A stretch of DNA of 64,000 nucleotides from contig NC_092674.1 of assembly GCF_964355755.1 (NCBI RefSeq), forward strand, positions 3,167,001-3,231,000. Reading direction: 5' to 3'. This stretch comes from Antedon mediterranea. Taxonomy: Eukaryota; Echinodermata; Crinoidea; Comatulida; Antedonidae. Positions within the stretch are counted from its first letter, which is position 1, and each line of letters starts with the position of its first letter. Below the pieces are notes generated by a model that saw only the letters and a program-made list of their open reading frames with translations, was not told the DNA's origin and made no database searches. Positions 43,347-57,600 of this stretch are shown piece after piece. Made by a program: the position numbers and the translations under genes.

Positions 43347-43383
43347 CTGCCACACCCCTTTAACTGTTAGAGGGGTGTGGCAG
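43347..43383. repeat. perfect 13-bp GC-rich hairpin
   Basis: CTGCCACACCCCT and AGGGGTGTGGCAG pair perfectly around an 11-base loop, in AT-rich intergenic DNA. Confidence 0.75.
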
Positions 43384-44204
43384 AAACTTATACACGAAAG
43401 TCATTTTATAGATGATAATATAATATATTGTATTGCACCACAGGCCCTACTTTGGCGTTATTTCATAAGAGGTTAATAAATTTCCGTCAAAAAAAAACAT
43501 AATTCGTTACTGAACCATAACAGTTTCTATCACTTTTGTACACTGTAACCTTCACGGTTCTATATCTGTAAACGGCCGCCGGAAATAATACGATTTACTC
43601 TAATTACTCCGTACTCTAATTTCTACTTGTAAGTACGATAAATTATCCCTGGTGTAAAGTCAACTTGAATCCAGATTTTGTTAAGGTCTACACAAATCCT
43701 TCAACCGTGGTATCATTTCCGTTCTTATTGTATACTTTAGCTTAACTTACAATTTCACCGGTAGTGCTGCTGCAAAATGACAACCGGCTAATTTTGATAA
43801 AACAGGCTAAATTTCACTTTGAAGAAAATATTATGTGTAGCATACCAGTATATTTCTAATTGCTGTAAGAAAATTAATTCTTACTCCCGGTTCATGAATT
43901 GGCTTTCCTCCGAGTTAAAACATTTATACATACAGTGGGCCAATTGTAATAAATACTCATTGTAATTATAATAATTATATTAATAAATATTCCGATTCGA
44001 ACGAAAGGTTAATAATAATAGTACATTCTATACGTATGTTTTTCTATATATAGGCCTACAATGACGTGATTGGTGATGAGAAGTTTTATTTAGCTGTATC
44101 TTCGTTAGGCCTATTGTCGTTTCTTTTAATAACATTTTTTTTACCGTTTCATTTGTTAATATAATTTATAATAGCTGTTGCTTGGGCACTAAAGGCTTGA
44201 CCCC

Positions 44205-44330
44205 CACTTTTGGATGCAGCCCAACTACGTAGGCGCAACGCAAGTGAGTTGACCAATCACAAACCAACAGTGAGATAATCCAACGCTTTGTGATTGGTCA
44301 AATTAATTGCGGTGCGCTTATGTCAATAAA
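44205..44330. mobile_element. family C MITE in the intergenic region
   Basis: CAACTACGTAGGCGCAACGCA then GTTGACCAATCACAAACC faces TTTGTGATTGGTCAA...TTGCGGTGCGCTTATG. Confidence 0.65.
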
Positions 44331-44339
44331 ATGTCACTC

Positions 44340-47300
44340 TTCGCTTTCCAAATGCATTGAATATCGAGGGTTTTTTGCTTTTGTTATCAGTCCCTCGAAT
44401 TTGTCTTTTTAACCGATAGTAAATTTAGGCCTAGCAACAGCAATACCGTAACAGCATTAAGTAAAGGAACCAACCAATATCTTGCTTCTGATTGTGTAAA
44501 ACGGTAAAATCATAAAAGTAGGTTGACAGATATTTGACACCGAACAAATAGTACTTTCAAAAGAATTTTGTCGTTGTTGAATTGACTTAAAATACCGTAA
44601 TCACCACAATAATAAAAACTAAGAAAATAGCCCCGAAGCGTGAAGCGTTATAGGCAGTGTAGCCACCAAGACAGAATCACAATATGTACTTTGAACTACA
44701 CTACCCGGTTATATAATTTCCTTTCAGCTGAGGGGAGCGGGTAGGGCCTAATCATCGTGACAGAGATCAGACCACTCCTAGTGTTACCGGCAATCGAGTG
44801 GTGGTCTATTGTTTTCAAGACCGTTTTCAAGCCTACACTGTTACATAAAATCAATCATTGAAGATTAACAAATAAAGTTCGAAATAATAATCATTGTGGT
44901 TTGTCCCACTTTGGTCGGAAATTCGTGCTAATAATAAATTTAGACATTACCTCAAAATTAAAGTTTAAAATATCACTGTTACTGATAAAAATCAATTATA
45001 TGGTGGTGTTACTGCTGGTAGCTTTAACGTTTAAGTGAAGAAGACCAAAGAATAGAACAAATGAAAAAAAATGATAACAAAATGATAACAACCCGGTCTT
45101 CTATTGTTATAAGAATACCAATGCTATAACAAAGGAAATGAAGCAGACAATTTAGATTAGCAATAAAGAAGATTTTGCGGGCTTTTTATCATATTTACAC
45201 TCATGATATTTTATATTTCAAATATACTGTATTATTTCTATGAATCTGTGTATATAATAATTATATAGAAATTTCGTGATATGAGACGTTTCTTTTGCCA
45301 CTTCTTTTTACTCTGTGAAATATAATTATTAATATTTATTATTATTATTCATTTATTAGGATTTATATATTACATTCTTGATAACATTTAAAAAAAATAG
45401 TATATTTGTGTCTCGTTTTCGGCCTCTAACTTTCATACGATATTACCGTATGTGGCATATGTTGTTATGTTAGCAGGAGGCCTATACGCACCTTCATAGA
45501 TGGTATACGTACCCGCCTATGTGATATGGATCTCCTGTGATATTACCTCAGAGATGTAGAAAATAAGTCTTCCTATTTTACATGTGACTGAATATGTAAC
45601 GTTTTAATAAACAATTCCATTGGCATATAGCATAAATAATGTATCAAAAACAGGCTACAATTCTTCTAACCTGGAAACGATTAAAATTAATGAACAACAA
45701 AATGACGTAGATGTGATCGCTAAGATCGTTCTTCTTGTGCTGAATAAAGTAAAAACTAAACCAATTGCTGTATGTATGTTCAAGCAGAAAAAAAAAACGA
45801 TTTTACCTTTCGACGACAACCCCGTTCACTTCTGAAACACCTTCACCACATGCGTAATATAATCCGAATCGTAGGCCTATGGAATGAACAAAATACACGA
45901 ATGCTGTCCACACACCGGCGTAATTACAAATGATTACGAGGCAAGATTCTGTGTATTTTAAATAAGGAAGCGCGCAAAGATAGTATCTCCGGCTTTCAAT
46001 ACATCGACAACGGACATGACAAATTCATAGATTGTTCAATATAAGGATTTTTTTTTGTAATGCTTCAGTGGTTTTGCCGGAGTTTTTATTATTTATTTCT
46101 AACTATTCAGCACATGTTATCAACCATCACCAGGGGCGTATTATATTTTGTATCGTATTTTATATTGTACCTCTATTATGATTGTCGATGTGATGCAGAG
46201 ATGTTCAATGAAGAGAGAGAGAGGTATAAATTAATTAAATTAAAAATATCTCCCTGGTTGTATAAATCGTTTTGATACCTCTTCCCCCGTTTCTCCCCTA
46301 CCAACAAAACCTTCCACACCACGTCCTGAAACAGAAAATCATATTAAAAATCACCATCTTTGAAAATACTGTTGAATAGGACGCCTTTTAACTCATGGCG
46401 GGCTGCTGTAGATATATGATAAGGCCTACATTGATTTTCATACGGAAATTCATTATACCGATTTGTGTTTTTCGTCTGTACAATAGAGTAGTCGTGCTTT
46501 TAGACTAATTAAAGTTTAGAAGACGTTCAATCTTACTGATAATAAATGGTTACAATGTGATTGCCATGGTAACGCTTCTATTATAATCATCTTTCAATTA
46601 ATCACGTGACATGAAACGTATTGTTTTTAGACTCGCCATTATTCATCATTAACAATAATGGTCTAAATAGTAATTTCTTGAGATGGAATATTATCAATAA
46701 TAAGTAACAGATGGCATTGTTTGGTTCTTGTCTACAAAACAATTTACATATTGGACCAATAAAGATTCTGTATTCCGATATTTTAATAAGGATACTTATT
46801 ACGTAGAATAGGCCTATTGTTACCAAAAGTTATTCAATTTTTGTTTTGCCACTTCAATGTTCATTTTACTTTATAGCCCGGATGTAGTAAAATCATAAAG
46901 GAAATACACCTTTCCGTGGTAAAATAAAGCACAGCCCACGTAATAGGCCTACATGTAATTTAGCGTGTCATGCACATTGAACTACAACAACATTTTAAAT
47001 GAATTCACGTTGCTACGTGAATCAACATTTTGACATTGATTGTTATTATACAATGAGGGCGATATTTATATTTGTGTTAATGCTTCCTCATGTAAACCAA
47101 GATAGTCTATAGTAATAATATTATTTAAAGATATATTGACCTCTGAAAATATAATTCTTATAAATCATTTTTTGTTGAATATTCCATTTTAATGTAGTAA
47201 TAGTTATCCACTTTGACCAAAAATTGGATTGAAAACAACATTTACCTGAAAAACTGTAATTTAAAAATATTCAAATTGGCTGTCAGCCAATGGATTTTTA

Positions 47301-48298
47301 ATTAAATTTTATTTTTTCATTTAGTAAACATTATTTGTTTTAGTTTTGTTTTCTACGGAAGTGATTAACTTCATTAAAACTACAAAATAACCTATTCCAA
47401 AGATTTCTTCGTTCTTTCGTTTTTTCGGGGCAAAACATCGTTTTAAAATACTATTAATAAATACATGTAAATTTGTCGTCGGTGTTTCTAGACAAAGGCA
47501 ATAATATGATTGAACAACGTGCATTATTTACGGTTGTGTGTGTAGTAGCCTACATCGTTCTACTTATATTCGTTCACCTTATAAAGAGAATTTCATTCAA
47601 AATTTAATTAATTAATATTTAAATTAACTCCACATAAAGCAAAGGAACGTTTGTAATATTTAGCAACTCCCTGAAGATATATCGTGTTACTTATGGCCTA
47701 TATTTATTATGTATAAGTGTCGCGTAATTAACTTTATGGCCGCCAAATGGTAATAAAGGCTAAGTACAACGTGAAATAATAGACTCGCCAAACAGTGTTA
47801 TATGATACGAGTCATCCAATCAGACATACACGCTCTATACTGAAAAAAAGGCAGATAAACACTTCGGAATCACCAAATTATAATTCATTAATCGCGCGCT
47901 GAGAGCGTGTCGTGGGAACTTAACTTTAAGAAATAAGGTCTGCTGCCACCAACGAAAAATAATACTGCACAAATAGTGGATTAGTTAATTTTCCTAAGCA
48001 GGTGTTTACTTAACATTTAAATCAATCAGAACAAGATTCAAGTTATTTGTCAAACTATGTAGAAACAAAGACTAGATAAAATTTGTATAAATATGCTGTA
48101 TCTTATACAAAAATTGTGTTTCTAAACCTATTTTGCTTGTTTCCGGAGTGCTTATATTTTAGTTGTGTGGTGAATAATCGTATGGTCCAAAATCATCCAC
48201 GAAATATCAATGGCGGACACATCGACAAGACGTATAGTTCACTCGTTCCACATGTTGGAGTTTTTGTGACAAAAATTAACACATTATTTACCTAGTAA
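44340..48298. other. intergenic region upstream of Mondo
   Basis: No exon was recognised apart from the family B MITE copy at 47127-47395. This should contain the Mondo promoter and, if any, exons carrying the missing N-terminal region, but I could not identify a TATA box, initiator or HSGHFM-type exon with confidence. Confidence 0.4.
47127..47395 (-). mobile_element. family B MITE, reverse copy
   Basis: AAAGATATATTGACCTCTGAA opens it. GTTATCCACTTTGACCAAAAATT and TGGCTGTCAGCCAATGGATT follow. Terminal bases are diverged. Confidence 0.6.
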
Positions 48299-48639
48299 AT
48301 GACATTGAGAGGAAACAGTATTTTATCTATTATGACAGGACTAGATAGATGTGATCATAGTCCGATGGAATCGCCGGCAGATGTGAATGGACAGGATTTA
48401 GAACCGGGTCTTTCTTCTAAGCCCGGCGGCGGCGGGAAATATTCATCATCGGTCGGCGGCAAGCACAACTCACCCGATGGGTTCTACCAATTGCATGAAT
48501 CACCACGTTCAACATCGGGTTCCCGGCCATGTTCACGGCCTTCATCGAGGCATGGTTCTCTTCCAGGTTCTCGTATTGTGTCAAGAACAAACAGCCAAGA
48601 ATCTATAATAGATCTTTTTGACAACATTCTCACGTTAAA
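48299..48639 (+). CDS. MLXIP: Mondo exon 1
   Basis: Residues 1-113: low-complexity SSKPGGGGKYSSS and SGSRPCSRPSSRHGSLPG, then SRTNSQESIIDLFDNILTL. The last part aligns with SLTKLFECMTLAYSGK. Donor AAA|GTAAGT is strong. ATG codons at 48299 and 48332 are both possible starts. Confidence 0.72.
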
Positions 48640-51600
48640 GTAAGTAGCCTATTTTTTGTTGACTGCATTCAGTGTTAGGGTAGAAAAGGGTAGAAGTGAC
48701 AGTAAGTTCTATTTTTTTTTAATTAATAATTATTTTAAAAAAAAAGTAATTTTACTAAATTATTTTTCTGTAGATATAATAAAAAAAAAAGTCTAGAGAA
48801 GCCTACATCCGATCCCACCTTCCAGGTTCCTACTGTACACCACCCTCACCACTGCACCTCACCCCAACCCACCACACACTGCACCCTTACCCACCACACT
48901 GCACCCTTCACCCACCACACTGCACCCCTCACCCACCACACTGCACCCTTCACCCACCACACTGCACGACCCGTCACCCACCACACTGCACGACCCCTCA
49001 CCCCACCACACTGCACCCTCACCTCATTCCACCCACCACACCCTTCCTTCACCTCCAACCACCACACATCCTGTCTGTTTGGTTGGAGGGAGAGCTGTAG
49101 CAATCTGTACACTTATTGTTAGTAGGGATAACGATGCAAAATTAAAAGTTGTTATTTTTAAACCAATTTAAATATTATATGTTAGTATTTTGTTTCAATA
49201 TTCCAATAAAGAAAGAATTACGAAAATCTGACTTGTAGTTTTCGAAATATAGGGTCTAAAACATCGCCGAAAATGATCGTTTTTGGCCACGAACGTTGTA
49301 AACAAATTGCGCCCTCAGTCGACAATTGTATGAACCACACCGTTTTTCGCTAAAATAATTACATATAATTACGTTTTATAGTAATTTATTTTATATATCA
49401 ACATTGGAAATATCAATAAAATATATTATTAAATGTTTACAAAATATATAAAGTTGTTTATTTAACGGAATTCGTACAAATTCATTGCTCTAAATTGGTG
49501 TAGTAACGATCAGTACAGACAGACCATGTGACTTCGCAGTACACGCGAGAGAAAACATTCCGCTGTGGGTGATTCGCGTCCACCAATCAAATAGCCAGAA
49601 TCCAAAATCATTCAACCGTGAGCTCTGCCGATCGCGGGAAATCTCAGCTTTGATTGGATTACGATGACATCATATCACAAAATGGTGGTTTTGTAGTTGA
49701 GCCTCACGTAATTTTCACAATTTTATTTCAAAAATGAAATAAATAGACCTTCTTTATGGTATGTCTGATTTTTCTCTAAAAGATTTGAATAATAAAGGCT
49801 TCATATCGAGAAAAAACCGTTTTTTTGGCACTTATAATAAATATTTCTCAGAGAAAAAAGCACATGGCATGTAGAACTATATTATCTTGGCGTAGGAAGA
49901 CAAACAAATCCCAGGTCATGAGAGGCTCAACTACAAAAACAAGGTTGAATAGGGTAAGGTCACTGGACCGTTTGAAGGTTTTTGAGTAAACAATCTACCG
50001 CGTATGGTCGTACGCGCTAGACAGTACGATATTTTAAGCACATTTTTTACATGTTTGGTTGAATGTAATGAAGATAAAAAATAGTTGATCTTATGGAATG
50101 ATATGTAAATAAATAAATACTCAAAAGAATTATGTTTACAGTTCAATTATTTTCAGAATAATACTACATAAAAATGTGTTTACCAATGGACAAATAATCG
50201 CGTCAATGACATAGCGCGCATGGTAACGTACGCGGAGTTGAATCGTGGCAATAACAATGGAGTCAACTCTCGGTAACCCTATTGTTAGCGATGTTGACAG
50301 TCAAGAAACACATTATTGTGCAAAACTAGCATGTCACCTATAATAATAATATAAAAATATTAAAACAAACGTTAACATAGTAATATGTAACTATGACAAA
50401 TTATATAAATGATTTAAAATTCAGAAAAAAAACAGAATTATGGTTGAATCAATATAAGTTGAGTTTGACATTGATTTTTTAATTAAATTTACCCTTGAAA
50501 GAAAGGTTGAATATAGATTCAATTGAATCATCCATTGAATCCATTTTCTTTATAAAATATAGAAGCTACAGGTCATGAATTAAAAACAACAGTGTTTATA
50601 TATATTTATGTCTGCTTAAAATGGATATGAAAGGGTTCCTAGCAATATCATTTTATTGGCTCAACGTGTAGATCAATCAGTTTTAAGCTTGCCATAGTCA
50701 TACTTAATGTTTTGGAGGACGACAACGCCCTCAAAACGCCCCTGAGAAACCTGTGAAAAACTTTTTGTGACGTCACTAAAAGTTATTTTTGTATTACAGA
50801 GATAGGAATTTAGCAGTAAATCATTGATTGATGCAAAAGCATGGTAGTAATTACTTATTGCTTTGATATTTTTATTCTTGGATAAGTATGTTAGCCTAAT
50901 CGAATAAAATTAATTCATATTATCAACCAAGTTTTTTTTTAAACGGATTTTAATTTCGTTTTTCAAGGCCATCTTTTACGAAATTCATAGCCAAATGCCT
51001 ATCTTGCTGGGTACACGGAGTTATTTTGCGCATGCGTGAGAATCACAGAGTCGACCACCTTGGCCTCTCTCTCGACCCTCCTCGCGAGCGATGTTTATTT
51101 CGCTATTTATTATACACGTATTATTGAAACATTCATTTTATTATTATTTCGTTGTAATTAACTGAAATTGATGGAAATTCGTCCACATCGTCTTGTTAAC
51201 ACGGGTGTTAACATCGTTTTGAAGAAACGGTTGGACGAGTAAATGGTGTTTGACAATGCCATGGCCTGGAGCTAGCTAGGCCTAGCCTAGGCCTTTTTAG
51301 TAGTGATGACTGCTGGATACGGTGTTTAGTCGCCCGGCCAGAGGTGAGCTGAGAGCGTATGCTCCTTGATGTATCGTTGAGGGTGTTAATGGTAGGCACA
51401 ATTGTGTTACTGTATTATGTATATACACATTATTTATAAGTACGTTTATTAATATTGTTGTGTGCTGTAGTGTCCTGACTAACGTATTATTAAAATATTT
51501 TTTTGTTATTACATGCCGCCCTACTAGCTAGCTAGGCAACACTGAATACTAAATATTATGATTCCCAATAAAATAAATAGAGTTGGATTTTCTCTAATGT

Positions 51601-54600
51601 AGTAATAAAGGTTATAACAGGCCAGGCCTAGTTAGGGGTATTTCAGCTTGTATCATATACAGTACAATATACAGTACAGTATACAGTAAATAAACAATTC
51701 ATTTGTATTTTTACCTACCTACAGGTCTATAATTGGAGTGCAATTATGATAATTGATGGACGGGATAAGCAAATGTATTTATTGATTGGAATGGAAGCGC
51801 AAATGTTAGAGTAAAATTATAATATTAAGGTAACAGATACTGAGCATTGCTATTTTAAACTGTTGATCAAACCTACATAATACATTATACTAAATTATTA
51901 TTTTGTTTTGAGGGCAGATAAACATGTGCTTATTCATTTTCCTTTTTTCAGGTGAATAGAAAGATACCCAGAGTACTTTATAATAGATGCTACTTGGATC
52001 ATGCTTGCACGATACATTTATGCAGTATACTAAGACACCAAGTATAGAATGAGCGCAGACAATTAAAATTACAGAACTAAATATTTATGAAGAATAGTAA
52101 AATATGCATAATAGAATTCTTTAGACGCGAGCGCTAGGGTTACAGTCATACTGTAACTATGGTAATGTACTACCAGACAGTACACTAGTAGCAGTGCATC
52201 ATATAGTGTTTGTTTTTAACCATCTAAATGGGTCTGGGTATATAAACAAATAAACCACTACTGTACTTCTTTTTTTATTTATTTAGCCAAATACTATGTA
52301 CAATGGACATTTATGAAAGAATCCATCTCTTGAATATGATGGAGCTGGCTGGTGTTGATAGAATTAAAATGTATCACTCAGGTCTCAAAAGTAATTTATG
52401 TCCTGTTTGAAAAATCCTGCTTGTTCCAAACTCATTATGATACATTTGTTCAATAAAATTCATTCCACACACTATTTCTGCCATATAATTTGATGTTTAC
52501 AATTTTATTACTAGTACTATTACAGTTCTTCAAAGCCATCTCATGTACTGTTGATTCCATAAATCTGCAAAGATAAGACCAATAAATGGATGGAAATGTA
52601 CTACTGTATTATTTTTATTCAATCCTACCTCTAGGCCCTATAGTATTATATTTTATGACTTGGTAACAAACAGAAAGAGGTTATTATTTAATTACACTAC
52701 AGTTACTAACTAAACTATAATAATCCTCTCGGCCTCACCTCCTCTGCTCTACTTTAATTATTAGTATTATTATATTACTATATTAGTCAATAACAAAAGT
52801 CAGAGCCAAAAACAAGTTCAACACAAGCTTACCTTTTTTATTTACGTCGCCTTTTACATACGTCTACGCCCGCGCCTTGTCCACTTCCTGGAGGTTCGTC
52901 GGTGGACCGGCGACTGCTACTCTCTTGTACTGTAGGCCATGGAGTAACTCCATGTGTAGGCCTAGCCTACTACTACTAGCGAATTTAGAAGAAACTATAG
53001 TCTACTAGACCTAGCCTAATTTGTAATCTGCGTGAGTGGTTTAGTGTGAGAAGTACAAATACACACTTTCTTCTTTTCACGTACAATCTTTGCAGACATA
53101 ACTTTTTATTGATTTGTGAAATATCGATATTTTCTACGACTGCAGCAACAGGGAGCTTGCAACACGCGAGTCTCGTGTAGCATGGGTTTGTTTATTTTGT
53201 TTACACCACACAGTCCGCGAACGAGACAAGGCGGTGATTGGACTGTATTAAAATTCATTAACCAATCACAAAACGACTGCTGCCGTGGCTACAACCCCGG
53301 GTGTTTCAAACTCTAAATTTGACGATCTCGTACGTGCGTATAGAACGTTCATAAAAATTAAGATGGCGTGCCAGTTGGTCGGCCATTTTGCGGACGTTTT
53401 ATACCAAAATTTAATTTGTTTATTTCTCAATTTCTACTAGGTATTTGAATCTAATTTTTTGTGTGCTGTTTATTAACATTAAAAGGATTCATACAAAGTC
53501 CTTTTTGTGAAATTTTAAAATCCTTTCATATCCATTTTAAGTCTATAGTAATTGGATTAACAACAATATTGATTTATTTCTATCTTGCACAGTGAGTTCC
53601 GGTCAATTCTTTTATTGTACTATGTGTTTTTAACTTTCTAAAGACTTGAACCAGTAAAATGCCAAGTCATTGTATCCAAGCAAATAATTAGCACTAGGTC
53701 ATGTTTATGAAACTTTAAATATAAACACAGGTGTTTTTATGCAAATTCTATACTCGTGCTATTTTTTTATCCAGTAGCAGTCTGACTACTACTATTTAAA
53801 AAAAGTTCCAGCCTATGTATTTTTTGCTTGCGTTTGATTATTATTATTATTAGCTTTAATAACGTTAAAGTTTTAACCAATATCATATTTAATACAGGCA
53901 GTATTTTGTTGTTACAAAAGTTAAACGTACAATGTGTTTAATGCTTACATAGTGCAAAGGTTAATCAAATTTATTCTTGCGCACCGGATTTTATCAAAAA
54001 AAGCTGTGACGCTTCAGTTTGCAACGAAAGCATTGTACTGTAATTAAGTCTGAAGACTTTGATGTTATGACGTTAATTATAATATGACCCTTGTTTGCGA
54101 TATGAAATCAAACTGAATCTGAACATGCCCTAGACTTTGACCTGACAACTGGTACAAGCGTTGGAAATGATGATAAAATGAATGACAAGACATCACTCAT
54201 GTTAACAATCAAACTATTGTCATCATTTCAAGTATCGATATTAATGTTTATACACAGTGGGTATCAGTATACCTTAATACACATGATAACACATAATAGC
54301 CCCACATAGGTAAAGGTACCTGTCAATAGACCACTTATACACTAATTAATCACATTTTTTGGCAGATACATGGGCTAATCTATATAACTGAAGTATATAT
54401 AGATATAATTAATAACAATTATGACTGCCAGTTGTCAATTTGAAAAAATGATTGACGGGTAAAAATCGATTTGATTGAATCAATTAATCGTCTCAAGTTT
54501 TTCACCTAGTATGTCATCTCATACTTTAGACTTGTATTCAACTAGGTTGTAACTACAGTATATCGAAAATTACATTATACAGTATTTGTATTCACTGATA

Positions 54601-57600
54601 CAGTACATTAGTGCTTTTAATAAAGGTAGCATCAACTAACATTTGTGGACGGTCGTTAGGTACAGTTAGTCTTTTTTTTTGGTGAATATTTATTTGAAAT
54701 TTGAGGCTATTTCTCCATGCATAGTGTTAAACCAGCGTAAGTACTTTGTAAACCTTTGATATTTTGCAACTCATTAAAATAGTAGCATGTTGTTGATCAT
54801 TTGCTGTAATGTCATGCAATGTTGAGGGAGTGACTAATTTAATTCGGTTTGATTACCAGTTCTGGGTGTGGTTGTTAAAGTGTAATTTGAAATTTTTATT
54901 TTTGGTTACGATCTTCTTTCGAATTGTGAAAATGCTTTATTGTTTTATTATGTACAACAATTTCTTGTTAATTCTGGAAGATTTGATTGTCAATGTTTCT
55001 GTTTTTTTGTTTTAAAATATTTTATTTGTTAATCTGAGGCGCCTGAAGCTAAGGTGGTTCCATCTTGTAAGGCGTCTCTGTGTAATATACTGAATTAAAA
55101 AAAAACGGTTGCCTACACCACTACTGATGTATTGTCTTGAAATGTATTGATGTTAGGCCAAGTAAAGGTTGTTATAACAAGCAACAGATTATTTAGTCAG
55201 GATGCAATCAGCTGTTGCTGCTGTCACTGTTGGTTAAAGCTCACTAGATCAGAAACTTCAAACCTATTTGTGTTAGCCATTGTGGTAAAACTAAAATGCT
55301 TTTTAAATTCCAATACTGTATAATAATACATATCTTTTTTCACAGAACCATTAACATTGAGTATTATCCAGATTCAGATTCAGATTCGATTTATTAAGTC
55401 ATTCATACATAGTATAATGATAATTGTTTTCTTGGCAGAAAAACACAAGCAAATCAATACACACATAACATCAAATACAGTATTTATGCATTTGATTGTC
55501 TGATCATGATTCATTACTGTACATTGTACTATAGAGACTCTCACCTGATACTAAATAATGCTGTATAATAGCACACTTTATAATTCATTTGTTTGATCTC
55601 TAAACACCCATTCAAGTGAAATGAAACATTATTTAGCCCAATCCATAAATGGCTGGCCCAGTGAGTTGCGCGCGGCTTGCAGCCTATGTACATGGGCCTC
55701 TAAATTAAACAAACATTAGACTACAGTAGTTAGTCCAATCCATAAATGGCAGGCCCAGTTAGTTACACTTACATCCTACGTGGGGTTCCAGATTAAACAA
55801 ACCAGATATCCAATACTGATCCATACAGTAGTAAGCCAGACTTGCCAGTTTTTTCTATATTATTGTTGCCCATTTTGCAATTGATGTCGCCACTATTGTT
55901 AATTATAGTAAGATGATCATAATCAATTTGTTCCACCCACCCATACTGTAAACTCCTATTCGTCCCCTGTCAAAAGTGGATTAAATTTTGGTTAAGCCAT
56001 TGCTGGCCTACAGTAAACAAGATTATTTTACCCAATGGCTCTGAGATTTGAATTTAAAGTTCTTTAATCAGTGAATAGAGATAGTATACTGTACGTTGCA
56101 TTTTTAAAATATCCATTTTGCATACAAATGAGTTGCATATACAGGGCAAATTGAAAGTTTAAGTTGTTGCATACAGTATAAGATTTCTAAGGTCTTTCTA
56201 CTGCTGTGGAATATTTTATACTTAATTACCAATATTTGTAATAAAGAATAGCAAATTACAGTATTATGCATGTTTAAAACTCTGTCTACACTATTTATGT
56301 GACAAAAATGTGATGACAATGATGTCATATTTCTACCATATTTGGGCACATCACACTTTTTTTTGTCAAACTAGTTTGATAGTGTGGACAGAGCTTTATT
56401 GTCTCATCACATTTGATGACAGTATATCGTGGTGTTCTAATTATTTTTGGTTTTTCCAGTGGAAAGTTTGTGTCTCCAAAGCCGAAGCCATTCAAAGAAG
56501 CCAAATTACATTGGAGGGATAAAGTGCGGATGAATCATGCCATTTGGAGGGCTTGGCATATTCAGTGTAAGAATGAACACATTATTTCTTGGTTTATTTA
56601 CAGGCGAGCGGTAACGGCAATAAAAATATAGAATCTACAGTTTCTCCGTGTGATAAGCTACGCGGTTTTCCGCTTAACGTTACCGCTCGTCTGTGTAAAT
56701 TGGCCTTTACGGTAACATAGTATGTGAACATGTTGTTTTTAGAACATGCAACAAGGTATTAATTAGAACACATTATTTCTGCCATCACTGTAGAGTATGC
56801 TAATGTGAACAGTAAATTGTGCTGCATGTACAGGTATTAGTTTAAGTTTATACAGTAAGTCTGTTTCCTGTCTAGCTTACAGTACCTGGATAAACCGACA
56901 ATAGCCCTTTCTCCTCAAAGAGCGAGATATAATTTGAAATTTTTATTGAACATCCCTCTCCACAAATGGAATAGTCCATGAACTATGCCTTCAGGTGGTA
57001 GCCTTCCCACAAACCTCCATCATCACTTCTTTTCGAGATAAATTTTAGGAGGTACTGTATTTTGATAAACCGGACCGACCATTGATAATACTAGCAATTA
57101 AGTTTTTATTTTTATTGTTAAGACGAATATAAATCTGTGATAATATGAAAAAGTCCTCTAACGGAGACTCAAACCCGGAACCTTCTGCTTGATATGCCGA
57201 TGTCCAACCATTAGACCACTCATTGGCTTTATGATACATGATTACATTTGATTAGATAATGACCCTTTAACACTCTATACAGTTAGAATGGAATATTGCA
57301 AAAACCAATGATACCCAAAATGAATAGACTAAAAATGAAAACTTGAGGGGAAAAAATGTTGAACATTTCATAGCTAAAGCTCTGTCAACACTATCAAATG
57401 TGATGTGCGTGCCTATATATGGACATGATGAATTCATATCACTACCGTATTTAAGCATATCACTATATATTTGGGCACATCACACTTTTTTTGTCAAACT
57501 AGTTTGATAATGTAGACAGAGCTTTAGTAGAAGATACACTTTATGATTAGATGAATAACGACAAGCCTCTCTTTAAATTCTTACTCCCAATTAGATGTAA

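Noticed and set aside
48846-49112. Trp-Val-Gly repeat frame on the minus strand
   Set aside because: Translation of the CACCCACCACACTGC minisatellite in Mondo intron 1.
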